Positions 34,301 through 44,793 of a stretch of DNA of 64,000 nt are shown here, piece after piece. The notes under the pieces were generated by a model. The model saw nothing but the letters and a program-made list of their open reading frames with translations, had not been told where the DNA came from and ran no database searches. A program made the position numbers and the translations under genes. The stretch covers positions 1,488,001 through 1,552,000 of the forward strand of contig JANATF010000011.1 of the NCBI GenBank assembly GCA_029449245.1, written 5' to 3'. The DNA is from Mortierella alpina (Eukaryota > Mortierellomycota > Mortierellomycetes > Mortierellales > Mortierellaceae). Every line of letters starts with the position of its first letter. Positions within the stretch are counted from its first letter, which is position 1.

Positions 34301-36460
34301 GTTGTTTCTTCGAATCAACTCGATGAAGATAGTGACGCCGTTGATGAGAGTCGATGTCGAGTGTGGAGCCGTGCGGTTCAACATGAAGCTGACCAGTTTC
34401 GTGACAATTGCCTCGCTCTTCAACTCGTCGATCAGAACGTTGGTTCCAATTGACGGCTGCTCCGGGTGCGATGACTGTGAAATCGCAATAATGTCCAGCA
34501 ATACTTGCGAGGCCACAGAGTGGATCTATACATCCCAAGAAAGGCTTTCGATTAGCATGCCTATTGAGACAGGTCATGTTACAAGTGACCTTGATCGACG
34601 CGTACTTACCTCTGCATCATTATTTGGGTCCAACCGATTGACGAGCCATGGCATCAGACCTTGTTCACTCAACCACTGCAAGTATTGGTATCGCAACAGG
34701 AGAAGAATACGTAAGCAGGACGTCGGTAGCACATCGAGAAAACAGGAAAGATGAGACGCACGATCATATGTTATCCAATGTACCTGAACGGTTCCTCTGC
34801 CCTCTGGAGACTCCTCCATGCTGATGATCTTGAGCAGCAGATCCATGACAGACGACGTTGAGATATGCAACAGTAGCTTGGAGACGACGTCAGGCTGCGC
34901 CTTAATGAATTGCAGCATCTAGAAGGATAATTTCAGTCAAGTTAAAACGTCTTGCGCATTTAACTCTTGGTCCAGCATAAGTATCCATGTGCAATGGGCT
35001 GGCAGTCTTGCTTACATCTCCTGTCTTCTTCATCAGAAAGACGCCAATGACCTTGGCGAAATAGCTGGCTTGCACGGGATTCAAAGGAGCCGGGCGATCC
35101 AGAAATTCCCAAAACTTGACTAGCATGTCGATATTGGAGAGTGCTGACTCAAAGATGCCCCAGACCTCGCATGCAATAACCTCACAGGCGATAAATGGGT
35201 ACCTACGTGACGAAAAAAAACGTTGCTTAAAATGACATTTTCACCAATCGACGTGCTGCTGTAGTTGACACTCGAACTCCTGTAGAAGCGCATCGTATCC
35301 GAGCTGCTTTCATGTCACCTGCGTGGTTTGCATACTGCGCCTCCCCTTGACGCTTTGCTCGTCCAAGCGCTGACTTTCCCTGTTTTCTCACAGACGATAT
35401 CCTGCGCACAAAAAAAATAGAGTCCAGATTCCTCCTGTCCAAATTCATGTCATCTTTTTTTGCTATTATTGTTTATCCTCGACCTTATTGACCAGACTCT
35501 CGTGCGACGGCGCAAGTCGATCTTGTGATAAAGCGAAATATAGAGACGCAGTGGTGCGTAAGCGCAATGAGGCTGCTATATCCCCATTCAGTCCAGCTAT
35601 TCATCCTGTCCAAATGCTGTGTCCGTGATGTATTCCATGCTCCTTTGGGTCGCAGGCTGCGCAGCGAAAGTGGCAACTTACTTGAACCGTGCGCGGTCCT
35701 CGAGGTCATCGCTGATGATATAGCCCAAGAGTTGTTGAAGTACTGTTGGTTCGCGAAGACTATGCCAGAGTGAAAGGGTGGAGAGGAAGGTTAGCGATGC
35801 GTATCCTATTTGTCTGAAAACATCTGCTGCTTGAGAACCTGCATTCCCATCCATCCTCATCCAGGCAACTCTCTCTAGGAGTATATGATTTTTTTTCAAG
35901 GGTTGTTCTGATGTATGAAGCAGAACATTGTGCAGAGTGGTGGTCGCAAACAGGAAGGTGATTGCGTGTCGATTAGATGCCGGCTCAGACTGTAGGCCAA
36001 CTCTTGAATCCAAGACACTGTAATGTCACGATCAAGGTGAAGGATCGCTGCACATCTAGAGTGCTTCCAGCCCATGTGAGCCAAGTCTGGGAGAAGTGCC
36101 AACCGGGAGTGTCCATCCATCCAGTGTTTCGTTTCCATGTGGCTGTCCCTTGCAGAATCGAGCCTTCGGGTTGACGCAGATGTGCTCAAGGCTGCAGCCA
36201 GAGCCTAACATGTCTCTTTTTTTTTTGTCGGGCATCCAACAACAAAAAAAAAAAAACATGTGTGTGGCAGTTTGCGAGAGCATGGAAGAATCATCTTGGG
36301 AGAGGGAAGGTCAAACGTACTATTCGATGAGCCTTGGGTTCTGCGCCTTGCATTCCTGAATCAGATCGTCCTGCTCCAGCAGCTCTTCAAGCGAGACATT
36401 GCCGCTCTCGAGGAGATGGTCAATCACCGAGGCGTTCTGATGACCAAATCGCCAGTACAT
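31342..36460 (-). CDS. SAPS-domain regulatory subunit of a Sit4/PP6-type phosphatase
   Basis: Eleven exons in coding order: 36321-36460, 35682-35759, 35016-35202, 34784-34918, 34610-34675, 34299-34525, 34070-34202, 32947-33962, 32485-32842, 32159-32398 and 31342-32061; 1099 residues. It begins MYWRFGHQNASVIDHLLE and continues with the helical repeats of the SAPS family (yeast Sap155/185/190, human PPP6R). These proteins bind and direct the Sit4/PP6 phosphatase in nutrient and cell-cycle signalling. The segment PKGVRLGYMGHLTYIADETV near residue 665 is the family's second strong block. About 160 residues of Lys/Glu/Ser-rich sequence (roughly 380-540) interrupt the domain, and the C-terminal 300 residues are acidic and disordered. 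For intron 7 (33963-34069) I chose the acceptor at 33963 because it restores family spacing (LLVVPRSV to PGPIETSIG); an upstream AG would add 23 residues in frame. Confidence 0.9.
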
Positions 36461-36780
36461 GAGGACGGGGTGGGAGGGGGAGGAAGGGAGGGGAGCAGAG
36501 GAAGGGTCGAGTGGATGAGATGTGTGGAGAAGAGGAGATAGAGGGGTGACGAGAGTGAGAGAAGAAAGAGCGTGTGCGTGAGTGAGAGTGCGAGAGAGAG
36601 AGAAGAAGGGGGGAGGAACAAGGAGGGGAAATGCTGCACACGCACGAGATAGGCAGCGAGAGGGCAGCCAGGGCAAAATTATTCGTCTGAGGCGACTGAT
36701 GCGTGGACTTGCACACAGCCGACTACCACATGTATCAGCACATAGCTAGATGAAGATGGGCAGGGGACAGGAGCGAGGTG

Positions 36781-36820
36781 GGAGCACCGACGAGCATCGA
36801 CGGGCATCGAGGAGCATCGA
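36781..36820 (+). repeat. Four 10-nt tandem units in the divergent promoter
   Basis: Units GGAGCACCGA, CGAGCATCGA, CGGGCATCGA and GGAGCATCGA follow one another exactly. The 10-nt period matches one helical turn, so proteins bound to successive units would sit on the same face of the DNA. Confidence 0.8.
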
Positions 36821-37055
36821 GGAGTCTGCGCTTGACTAGCAACATCGGCACACCTTCACCACGTGAAGCGCGCCAATCCTTGTTTGCCCACACCCTGTAC
36901 AGACATGTCAGACGAAAAAGGCGTCTTCTTGCGATATATCTGCTCTGCATGGGATGGCCACAGCAGTAAGAGCAATGCGACACGACGACCTTGCCCCTCC
37001 AAGTGCTCCGAGTGCTCCGAGTGACAGTGCAGCAGACAACGTGAACAGTTCTATG

Positions 37056-37062
37056 TATATAT
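37056..37062 (+). promoter_or_regulatory. TATA box for the mitochondrial fumarase transcript
   Basis: TATATAT, 128 nt upstream of the ATG at 37190. Confidence 0.5.
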
Positions 37063-37189
37063 CGTGCAAGTAATAACGTGCAGGGCAGGGCTACTGCAAG
37101 TGGCTTTGCCTCCAGCCGACTTTTCCCTTTGCTGTCCCCCCATCAAAGTGCGATTCCATCATTCTTCTTCTCCCCACTCTCCCGTCGCC

Positions 37190-39593
37190 ATGAACATCCT
37201 GAAGCTGAACGCCGCAAAGGCCTCTCCCGTGAGTACCCCTGCCCTGTCCCCTGTGTCCCCTGTCGCTGCTGTGGGCTCTCTCGCGCACAGCGGTGCTTGG
37301 CTTTCCCCCTGATCAATCGCCTGATCAATCGACCTGTGGTTGTGTTGATCAGCCCCCATCGAGACGTTGCTCCTTCTGTCCATCTGCACTGATCCACCTA
37401 CGACCTACTGCCTCCCCCCCCCATACGCTATACCACTTTCCACTCGAACGACAGCCACCGCTGCAGAGATACATGACGCTGACCCGCGGTTGCTTGTGTC
37501 TATAGGTCCTGCGCCAGCAGATGCGCTCCTTCAGCGCCGCCCCCTCGGTCTGGGTGAGTTTTTCTAGCGTGGCCCAGCCCTCTCGCACTTGGACACCCCA
37601 ATCGGGGCACCCCTGAGTGCGTTTGTTGACAGTCTGCAGTCTGAGGATGTCTGCATACAGGCGGGGCATCCGAGCAGAGGGAACAGTGCTCTGCCGTGCT
37701 CTGTGCTCCCCGAGACCCGTTCACACGCACGTCGCCCTTCCCTCTCTGCATAAAAGGCGCTTCGACCCTGCCCCCGCACTCTCCTCCTGCCCTCTCTTTC
37801 CCACCCTTGTCCTCGAGAACCAAAAGCAGAAACTAATCCATCATGTCCATCACCCCGACTCTCGGTCCACAGGCTCAAAAGTTCCGTCAGGAGGCCGATA
37901 CCTTTGGCAACCTCCAGGTCCCCTCCGACAGATACTGGGGTGCTCAGACTCAGCGGTAAACTAAACCTCGCGATGGACCCCGCATTGACTCATTGCCCTC
38001 TTTTGTCAAGCAATTGCTCAAGCACGCAGACACTCATACTCTACGTCGTCGTCCTCCACATAACATAGTTCCCTCCAGAACTTTGATATCGGTGGCCCCA
38101 CCGAGCGCATGCCCGAGCCCCTCATCAAGGCCTTTGGTGTCTTGAAGAGCGCCGCGGCCTCGGTCAACATGACCTACGGTCTCGACAAGACCGTCGGTCA
38201 GGCCATTGTCAAGGCTGCTGACGAGGTCATCGAGGGCAAGCTCCTCGACCACTTTCCCTTGGTTGTCTGGCAGACCGGTTCCGGCACGCAGACCAACATG
38301 AACGTCAACGAGGTCATCTCCAACCGCGCTATTGAGCTTCTGGGAGGCGAGCTCGGCTCCAAGAAGCCCGTTCACCCCAACGACCACGTCAACATGTCGC
38401 AGTCCTCAAACGACACCTTCCCCACCGCCATGCACGTTGCTGCCGCGATCGAGATCAACCAGCGCTTGATCCCCGCCATCACCTTGCTCCGTGATGCCAT
38501 CCAGGCCAAGAGCGACGAGTTCAAGGACATCATCAAGATTGGTCGCACTCACTTGCAGGATGCCACTCCCTTGACCCTCGGACAGGAGTTCTCGGGTTAT
38601 GCTCAGCAGCTCAGCTATGGCATCGAGCGCGTCCAGGGTACGCTCCCCCGCCTCTACAACCTTGCTCAGGGAGGCACCGCCGTCGGAACTGTAAGTGTCT
38701 TGGTGTGAGAAAAAAAGGACTTTTTCTTTTGAATTTCGGTTATACTAATTGGGCGACATCTCCTCTCATTTCAATGCATAGGGCTTGAACACACGTGAGG
38801 GTTTCGATGTCAAGGTCGCTGAGGAGATCTCCAAGCTGACCAAGCTCCCCTTCAAGACTGCTCCTAACAAGTTCGAGGCTCTTGCTGCCCACGATGCCAT
38901 TGTTGAGGCTCACGGAGCCTTGAACGTCTTGGCTGTGTCCTTGATGAAGATCGCCAACGACATCCGCTTCTTGGGATCCGGTCCCCGTTGCGGTCTTGGA
39001 GAGTTGAACTTGCCCGAGAACGAGCCCGGTTCGTCCATTATGCCTGGCAAGGTCAACCCCACCCAGTGCGAGGCCATGACCATGGTCTGCTCCCAGGTCA
39101 TGGGTAACAACACCACCGTCTCGGTTGCTGGCTCCAACGGCCACTTTGAGGTACGAGCCGCGTGTTTTCAATTGATGGGACTGTGATGGAATTTTTTTTT
39201 TTTTTTTCTTCGTTCGCAATGACATTCATGAACGAAGCATATTGCTCCTATGGTGTTTAGTTGAACGTCTTCAAGCCCGTCATGATCAAGAACACGATCC
39301 AGTCGATTCGTCTCCTCTCGGATGCCTGTGTTTCCTTCACCAAGAACTGCGTTGTCGGTATTGAGGCCAACGAGAAGAAGATCAATGCCATCATGAACGA
39401 GTCCTTGATGTTGGTAACTGCCTTGAACCCTTACATTGGTTACGACAACGCCGCCAAGTGTGCCAAGAAGGCCCACAAGGAAGGCACCACCCTGAAGGAG
39501 GCTGCCATCTCCCTCGGCCTTTTGAACGATCAGCAGTTCAAGGAGTGGGTCCGCCCTGAGCTCATGTTGGGACCTACCAAGGCCAACAAGTAA
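37190..39593 (+). CDS. Fumarate hydratase, class II
   Basis: Six exons: 37190-37228, 37506-37553, 37873-37955, 38069-38690, 38782-39150 and 39261-39593; 497 residues. It interconverts fumarate and malate (TCA cycle; cytosolic form in fumarate clearance and DNA damage response). Signatures are [21 protein letters not shown] and the class II loop [13 protein letters not shown] with the catalytic Ser. Exons 1-2 encode a 29-residue Arg/Ser/Ala presequence ending [11 protein letters not shown], typical of a matrix-targeting peptide. The intron before exon 3 contains a TATA-like box (37749-37757) and an ATG at 37843 that reads ten codons straight into exon 3 in the same frame. That second start would give a 478-residue protein without presequence. 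Dual mitochondrial/cytosolic fumarase is well known in eukaryotes; the two-promoter layout is inferred. Codon usage is strongly C-ended, suggesting high expression. Confidence 0.96.
37749..37757 (+). promoter_or_regulatory. Internal TATA-like box for a cytosolic fumarase transcript
   Basis: CATAAAAGG lies within intron 2 of fumarase, 94 nt before the in-frame ATG at 37843. That ATG has an A at -3. Spacing and the pyrimidine-rich DNA between them resemble a normal fungal promoter and leader. Confidence 0.55.
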
Positions 39594-39925
39594 ACAGCCC
39601 CGCACTCCCCAAGTCATTGTCACATATCCGCCTCCCTCCATATAGAACCTCATTACTCTTTTACTAAAGTCGATATTCATATCACACTTCATGCAATTGA
39701 GAATTGGTTACTTTTTTTCTGCAAGGGTCTTGTTTTTGGCTCTAACCCCTGCACCAAGAAGGCTCCCCGCACCCTGGAGAACAATGAGCCATCAGACTCG
39801 GGAGATACGGCAGCTGCCTGACTGGTTCCAAAAGCACCAAAAAAAAAATACAATTAATATTATTTTATTTTATAGGCTTCTTTGTGTTGTTGTTGTCAGG
39901 TCCAGGTTCAGGTCCTCTACTTTCT
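39594..39925. other. Convergent 3' flanks of fumarase and the GPI-type protein
   Basis: A 332-nt spacer without a gene. It contains A/T-rich DNA (39838-39875) serving as 3' flank, including a candidate AATAAA for the minus-strand gene. Confidence 0.5.
39864..39869 (-). terminator. Putative polyadenylation signal, GPI-type protein gene
   Basis: AATAAA on the minus strand, 57 nt past the stop codon, in an A/T-rich block. Confidence 0.4.
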
Positions 39926-40324
39926 TCAAAGGGCAAGGGTTCCCATTGCAGCGACCAGCGTCGTCAACATGACCAAGCCCAATCCAGCCATGACGGCTCT
40001 TGAGTCCGTCGACATCAACGCAGCGGATCCACCACCAGCACTGTTGGATTTTCCGGTAGCCTGTGAGTTGCCCGGGTTGGCGGATTTGCCTGTGGCGAGG
40101 GAGGCGATCAAGGTGGCGAGGGAGCCAAAATCGGGCATGGATGTGAAGTTGCCTCCAGTCCTGGGGGGTGTCGTGATGGTCGCGGAGGGGGCACCGGTGG
40201 GTGTTTCTGTGGCGGTGGTGACGGTGGGCACGCTCGAAGTGCTGGCAGACTGAGCGTTGGCGACCGAGGAGAGAGCCACGAGGGCCGCGAGGAAGAGGAG
40301 GGTGGTAAAGGTGGACTTGATCAT
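39926..40324 (-). CDS. Small Ser/Thr-rich, probably GPI-anchored surface protein
   Basis: Intronless, 132 residues. Residues 1-24 are a signal peptide (hydrophobic LLFLAALVALSSV, then ANA). Residues 25-105 are Ser/Thr/Pro/Ala-rich, suited to O-mannosylation. The end is a small-residue stretch (SAGGGSAALMS) followed by a hydrophobic tail (AVMAGLGLVMLTTLVAAMG), the pattern of a GPI-attachment signal. A Pro-Asp-Phe segment (MPDFGSLATLIASLATG) in the middle is amphipathic. No domain is recognised; similar short proteins are common at fungal cell walls. It could instead keep the tail as a transmembrane segment. Confidence 0.7.
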   Translation of the reverse strand: MIKSTFTTLLFLAALVALSSVANAQSASTSSVPTVTTATETPTGAPSATITTPPRTGGNFTSMPDFGSLATLIASLATGKSANPGNSQATGKSNSAGGGSAALMSTDSRAVMAGLGLVMLTTLVAAMGTLAL

Positions 40325-41231
40325 CGTGATAGGTTTGGAAGGTGAGGTGTGTGTCTCAGAGGGCGCTTTGGTCGTGAAAAGTGTGGAGGAGGGTGGAAAG
40401 GCAAAAGCGGAGTAGGAGGGCGGAAGGTATTGGAGGTGGGTGGACTACAAAGTGAAGTGTGGAGAAGAAGAAAGAGAGAGAAGGGCAGAGGGGGGTTTGG
40501 ATGGGGCTAAAATACTGTAGGGAGCCGAGTGGACCGTCTGAGCAGAGCACAGTTGGGCCAACGGACAGGGAATGGCATGAGCGACACCTGTAATGTACAC
40601 ACCTGCTGCTGAAAAGAGGGCGTGAAGGAACAATGGAGCGAACCTTGTTGAGAGCAATTTACGAGGGAAGCACACTAAAAGCGAACGACAGAGTTCAAGC
40701 GGGCCGCAAAAACCACCCACATACCCGTCTACCTGCATGAGGATACAAAAAAGACCCCGTCTACAAATAACGCAAGCAAACACACAGCGGAGCACATCAT
40801 AAGCACATGCGAGCAGGTCCATAGAACAAGGGCTCTCTTTTCTTCACAGCTGGACTGGGCACACCGCTATCAGTCAGCCCATTTGCAGATAGCGTATGCG
40901 TAGTCGATGATATGTCGTTGCCACCCCCTCTCCTCCGTTGCTCTCTTCGCTCTCTGCTCCTCATGGTCGATTCAAGGTTGGCACAAGCGCGCCTTCTGCG
41001 GCGAAGCATGTGGCGATGTTATCAGTATTGCACGCGCACCCGTCCTAGATGCATTAGTCCTTTCTCAAACTGACTTGCTCAAGTGGCTACAAGAGAATTT
41101 GAGACCATCAAGCTACAGTACCTGTCTCAAGCAGACTCAAGAAGATTCTTGTTTATGCAGATTTTTTATTGCTTTTCTTTTTTTTTCTCTCTCTCTATCT
41201 TTTCACGCTGATAGTCTTCTCTGATGTTTGT
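40325..41231. other. 0.9 kb spacer: GPI-type gene promoter and permease 3' flank
   Basis: The left part carries a CT-rich leader of the GPI-type gene (40420-40500, minus). No gene is supported in the rest. An AATAAA for the permease lies at 41165-41170. Confidence 0.5.
41165..41170 (-). terminator. Putative polyadenylation signal, permease gene
   Basis: AATAAA on the minus strand, 62 nt past the permease stop codon. Confidence 0.4.
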
Positions 41232-43647
41232 CTAATGCCCGGATAAACGCTCGTGTCTCCCACCTGCTGGCTGGATCCCGAGTGAGTACATGACTTTGGT
41301 TTTGAAATCCTGCCACCGCGTGCCTTTGTTGCCCGAGACCAACTCCTGGATAACCCAGAGCGGCAGACCTGCGAGCACAATGACCAGAGAGAGAAAGGAT
41401 TCGAGTGGTGCGCGAACAAACGGCATCAAGAAGAGGAAAAGACCCAAGAAGGTGAACAAGATGGGAACAATTGTCCATACTCTGAACGGTCTCTTCAGGT
41501 TAGGCTCATGGTACCGGAGATACAAGAGTCCAAGGATACTGGCCAAATAGCTACCATGAACGAAATAAAAAGAGTTTGTGTGGCGCGTCAGTAAAAGGTC
41601 TGAAAAAAAAATCAGGAACATGTTCTTCCTTCGCCTTGTCATGTTCTCCCTTACAATAGCCACGCTGCAACAGAGTAAAAGTTGACGAGGGTCGAAAAAG
41701 TTCCTCCAAGGATCATGATGATGGTCATCACCGCCTGGAGCCCTAATGCTGCAACAGGTGTCCGACGCTTCTCGCTGACTTTGCCAAACATCTTTGGCAA
41801 GTAGCCTTCTCGCGCTGCGGCGTAGATCACTCTTGCTCCTGTAAAAATGGATCCATTGGCTGCGCCGAAACAACTGCATGCAACACAGATCGCAAAAAGA
41901 ACACCTCCTGTGTTGCCAAACATTTGCTTTCCAAAGTCCTATAGGGATCACAGAGAGAGAAAAGAAAAAAATGGAAGGTCAGTGTCAAGGCGAGTGAGGA
42001 GCGGTTCAGAAAACCATGCACAACGAAATAAAAGGCTCGTTGTTTCCTCCTACGTACAATGGCGACAGTGTTGGTGTTCATCACCACGCTCTCTGGCAAG
42101 ACCGCGTAATAGGCTGTATTAGCCAGCAGATAAAAGATGATCACGATCGGCACGCCCGCAAAAATGACCCTGGGCAGATCTCGGGTGGGATTCTTCATCT
42201 CTGACGAGACGTAGTTCAGGTTATTCCAGCCATCGTACGCCCACAGTCCCGAGTAGAGTCCCAGTGCAATGTCGCCCAGGCTTGGTTGAGACTCTCCCTC
42301 GAATGCATGATCAAAGTTGTGACTTGATAGAGTTTTTTGCGCCAAAACAACCACGCCTGTGATCCCGATGACGAGCAAGGTGACCACTTTGATAAACGTA
42401 AAGACGTCCTGGATCCGGGTGCCAATCGTTACACTGATCGAGTTGAGTCCTGAGAGAACGAGCACACAGGCAATGGCAATAAGCTTGTTGGACCAGTGAC
42501 GCATCGGTTGTGTTGGATCCCAAGCTGACTGTGCAATGATGTTGACCACATACTCTGCGAAGACCACCTAGATCATGAAAACAAGTGAGAAGATGGATTA
42601 GCGATGTACACAGGTGCTCATCCTAACTTTTGAGATCATGTGTGCAAAAGGCTATTCCAGAAAGCACCACTTGTATAGATGCCCCCCAAGTCTGCATGGG
42701 CGTAAACTCTTCATCCTTGCATTGTGCATTGTAAATAAAAGTCCATCCTGCCTGTGGGTCCAACTGCGCGATATCTGTCACACCAATTTCGTAGAACGCA
42801 GATCCTGTGCAACACCATGTTTCCATAGACATGTTCCCGGTCCAGTGTTGCCCAGACATCCAAGCGTGAGAACTTACACAGATGATGGCATTGCCTGCTG
42901 GCTATTTTCGATGATGGAGGAGGGTAAGAGAAGTAGAGAGGAAAAGGGAGGAGGTTAGATCAGTGGTGCTCCAAAAGGCATCAAAAGGCAGTTGGCATCC
43001 TCGCCCAAACAGAATCTTACTTTCAGCAATGCGATAGAAGACCAACTGAACAAGTAGGCCGGTAGACTGCCGAACGCATGGTTCAGATATGCGTGCTCTC
43101 CTCCTCCCGAGCTGGGCATGGCACTTCCCAGTTCAGCATAGCACAGTGATCCCGCGAATGCCAACAGACCCGAGACGAACCAGATGATCAGAGACACGCC
43201 CACCGACTTTGAGTAGGCAAATACTGGCCCTGGTGAGGCAAAGATGCCAGAGCCGATGATGATTCCCACCACGAGGGTCAGTCCGTTGCTGAAAGTGACG
43301 TTCTTGGGTAGATCGCCACGTTGCCGGTCGATGGCTTCAGAGGATGAGAGGGGAATGATGTGGACGTCGATCGTGTCCGAGTCGTCTTCCTCTTCCTCAA
43401 GGCGATGTGGATGTGGTGAAGTGCTGGATGGTGCGTTGAGCAATGACTCTTTGCCGGCATGGGTTCCTCCGCCGGTGAGTGTGTGGTGTTCGTCGATCCC
43501 CTCCAGGTCCTCTTCCTCCTCGTCGGATGAGTCTGAGAGCGGGTCTATTTGGTAGCGATGGGCTCCGGAGCGATGGTCCAGCCGGTCGAGCTCGAGTGAG
43601 TCTTCCCGATGGAAAGGATCGCCCTTGTCTGGGTCACTCGATGACAT
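41232..43647 (-). CDS. APC-superfamily amino-acid permease, LAT type
   Basis: Five exons in coding order: 43021-43647, 42878-42901, 42058-42567, 41655-41938 and 41232-41550; 587 residues. Residues 1-115 are an acidic, Ser-rich cytosolic tail (DEEEEDLEG, EEEEDD). The membrane domain starts with the family motif GLTLVVGIIIGSGIFASPG. Later landmarks are PAGNAII-VVFAEY, SGLWAYDGWNNLNYVSSEMK and RTPVAALGLQAV; about 12 membrane segments in all. LAT-type carriers take up or exchange neutral amino acids; fungal Mup1-like members import methionine. Substrate cannot be assigned here. Exon 2 is only 24 nt and supplies PAGNAIIC, the middle of a conserved transmembrane motif, so its inclusion is essential. 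A long acidic N-tail in fungal permeases often carries ubiquitination sites for endocytosis (inference). Confidence 0.88.
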
Positions 43648-44793
43648 CTGTGCAGAGCGGAGGTGGTGACAAGAGTGGAATTAGGGTATTTGAGGAATCC
43701 TGCTGATCCTGATGCTTGGCTCTGCTAGGCTGGTGGTCTTTTTTTCGGTGAGAGTGATGAGAGTGATGCGGGTGATGAGAGTGATAGGGAGGAGTGATGC
43801 TGGAGACCCACACGAAGCAGCTTGGGCGAGGCTGGATGTGCAGATGTGATTGATGAGGCAGAAGGATGAATTTAAGGTTGCGAGCTGTTGCTGAAGCAAT
43901 CGGATTCCTCTTCTGCTGGCTGACTGGCTCGCCCCTTGCTGCATCCCAGCCACCTGCACTCCTGGTGTAATAATAGCGAATGCGATGCTGTTGCGATGTC
44001 CGCCTTGGACTTTGTCTGCAGACCATGGCTTTGCTCTGTCGTTGCTTGACCTTGTGTTTTGTTTTGGCGATGCCCTGTTTCTGATCCAAGACATTTGGGA
44101 CCATGGCTGTGCGCGAGCCTTCTTCACCTCTCGTTGAGCGTTCACGGCTCTCCTTTGTGGAGCCAGCATGGGTCCGACCCATCGACAGCTTTCTTTGCCG
44201 GGCAGGATCCAGGATCTACCGTACCCTGGCGAACATCAAGGCAACGAAACCACTTCTCAGGAGGTTACCTTGAAACAACCGCGTCAATGGGGATCTGAAG
44301 TAGGGGGTTCAGCAAGAAAATGTTCTAGTCTCGAACCCAAGCCTAGCTACACCGTCTACCTTGAGGGCTGCCACCCAGACTGACGTATTTCTATGATAGG
44401 CACTGGTGAACCCGCTATATCTTCGACCTTCTCGACGACATGGTCAGGTGTAAGGCGACCTCACCTAGGCAGGGCATCGCTCGACAATTGTAGGCTACTG
44501 TAAATGCTGTTTGAAATCATCTTACAGGGCGATTGCACGCGGATAGATTTCGTAGCCTATTGCGGACTTATTTTTCTGCTGTATGCGCTCATTCTCCGAA
44601 TCCTTCGTCACTCTTCACCACTTTGCATCTTTTACACATACACCTCCTCCATCGTTGCGGTCTCCAACTCCCACTCCAACTCCAACTCCCACTCCACCCG
44701 ACCACAGACCGCCTCTTCTTGACCCTCTACCAAGCTCGTTCCATCAGTAGAGCCTCTATTGATCCCTGCCGTGCTTTATAATTGACGCCCACC
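43648..44793. promoter_or_regulatory. Divergent spacer between the permease and PPR genes
   Basis: A 1.1 kb spacer with no gene supported. The permease side carries a 9-nt tandem repeat (43750-43785). The PPR side has a run of CCAACT/CCCACT hexamers (about 44665-44700), likely leader or promoter pyrimidine tract, and a TTTATAAT sequence too close to the ATG (13-20 nt) to be a standard TATA box. Confidence 0.5.
43750..43785 (+). repeat. Four 9-nt tandem units upstream of the permease
   Basis: GAGAGTGAT occurs twice, then GCGGGTGAT, then GAGAGTGAT again, 103-138 nt upstream of the permease ATG. It probably lies in the 5' leader. Confidence 0.8.

Larger units (their letters stand above)
36461..37189. 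promoter_or_regulatory. Shared divergent promoter, SAPS gene and fumarase
   Basis: A 729-nt spacer between two divergent start codons. The SAPS side is pyrimidine-rich on the minus strand (36480-36620). The fumarase side has a TATATAT box at 37056-37062, 128 nt before its first ATG. In between lie a 10-nt periodic repeat (36781-36820) and two tandem AGTGCTCCG units (37002-37019). Confidence 0.55.

Noticed and set aside
38034-39692. Several 110-175 codon antisense frames opposite fumarase
   Set aside because: Mirror the strongly biased fumarase codons and have no independent motif or start context.
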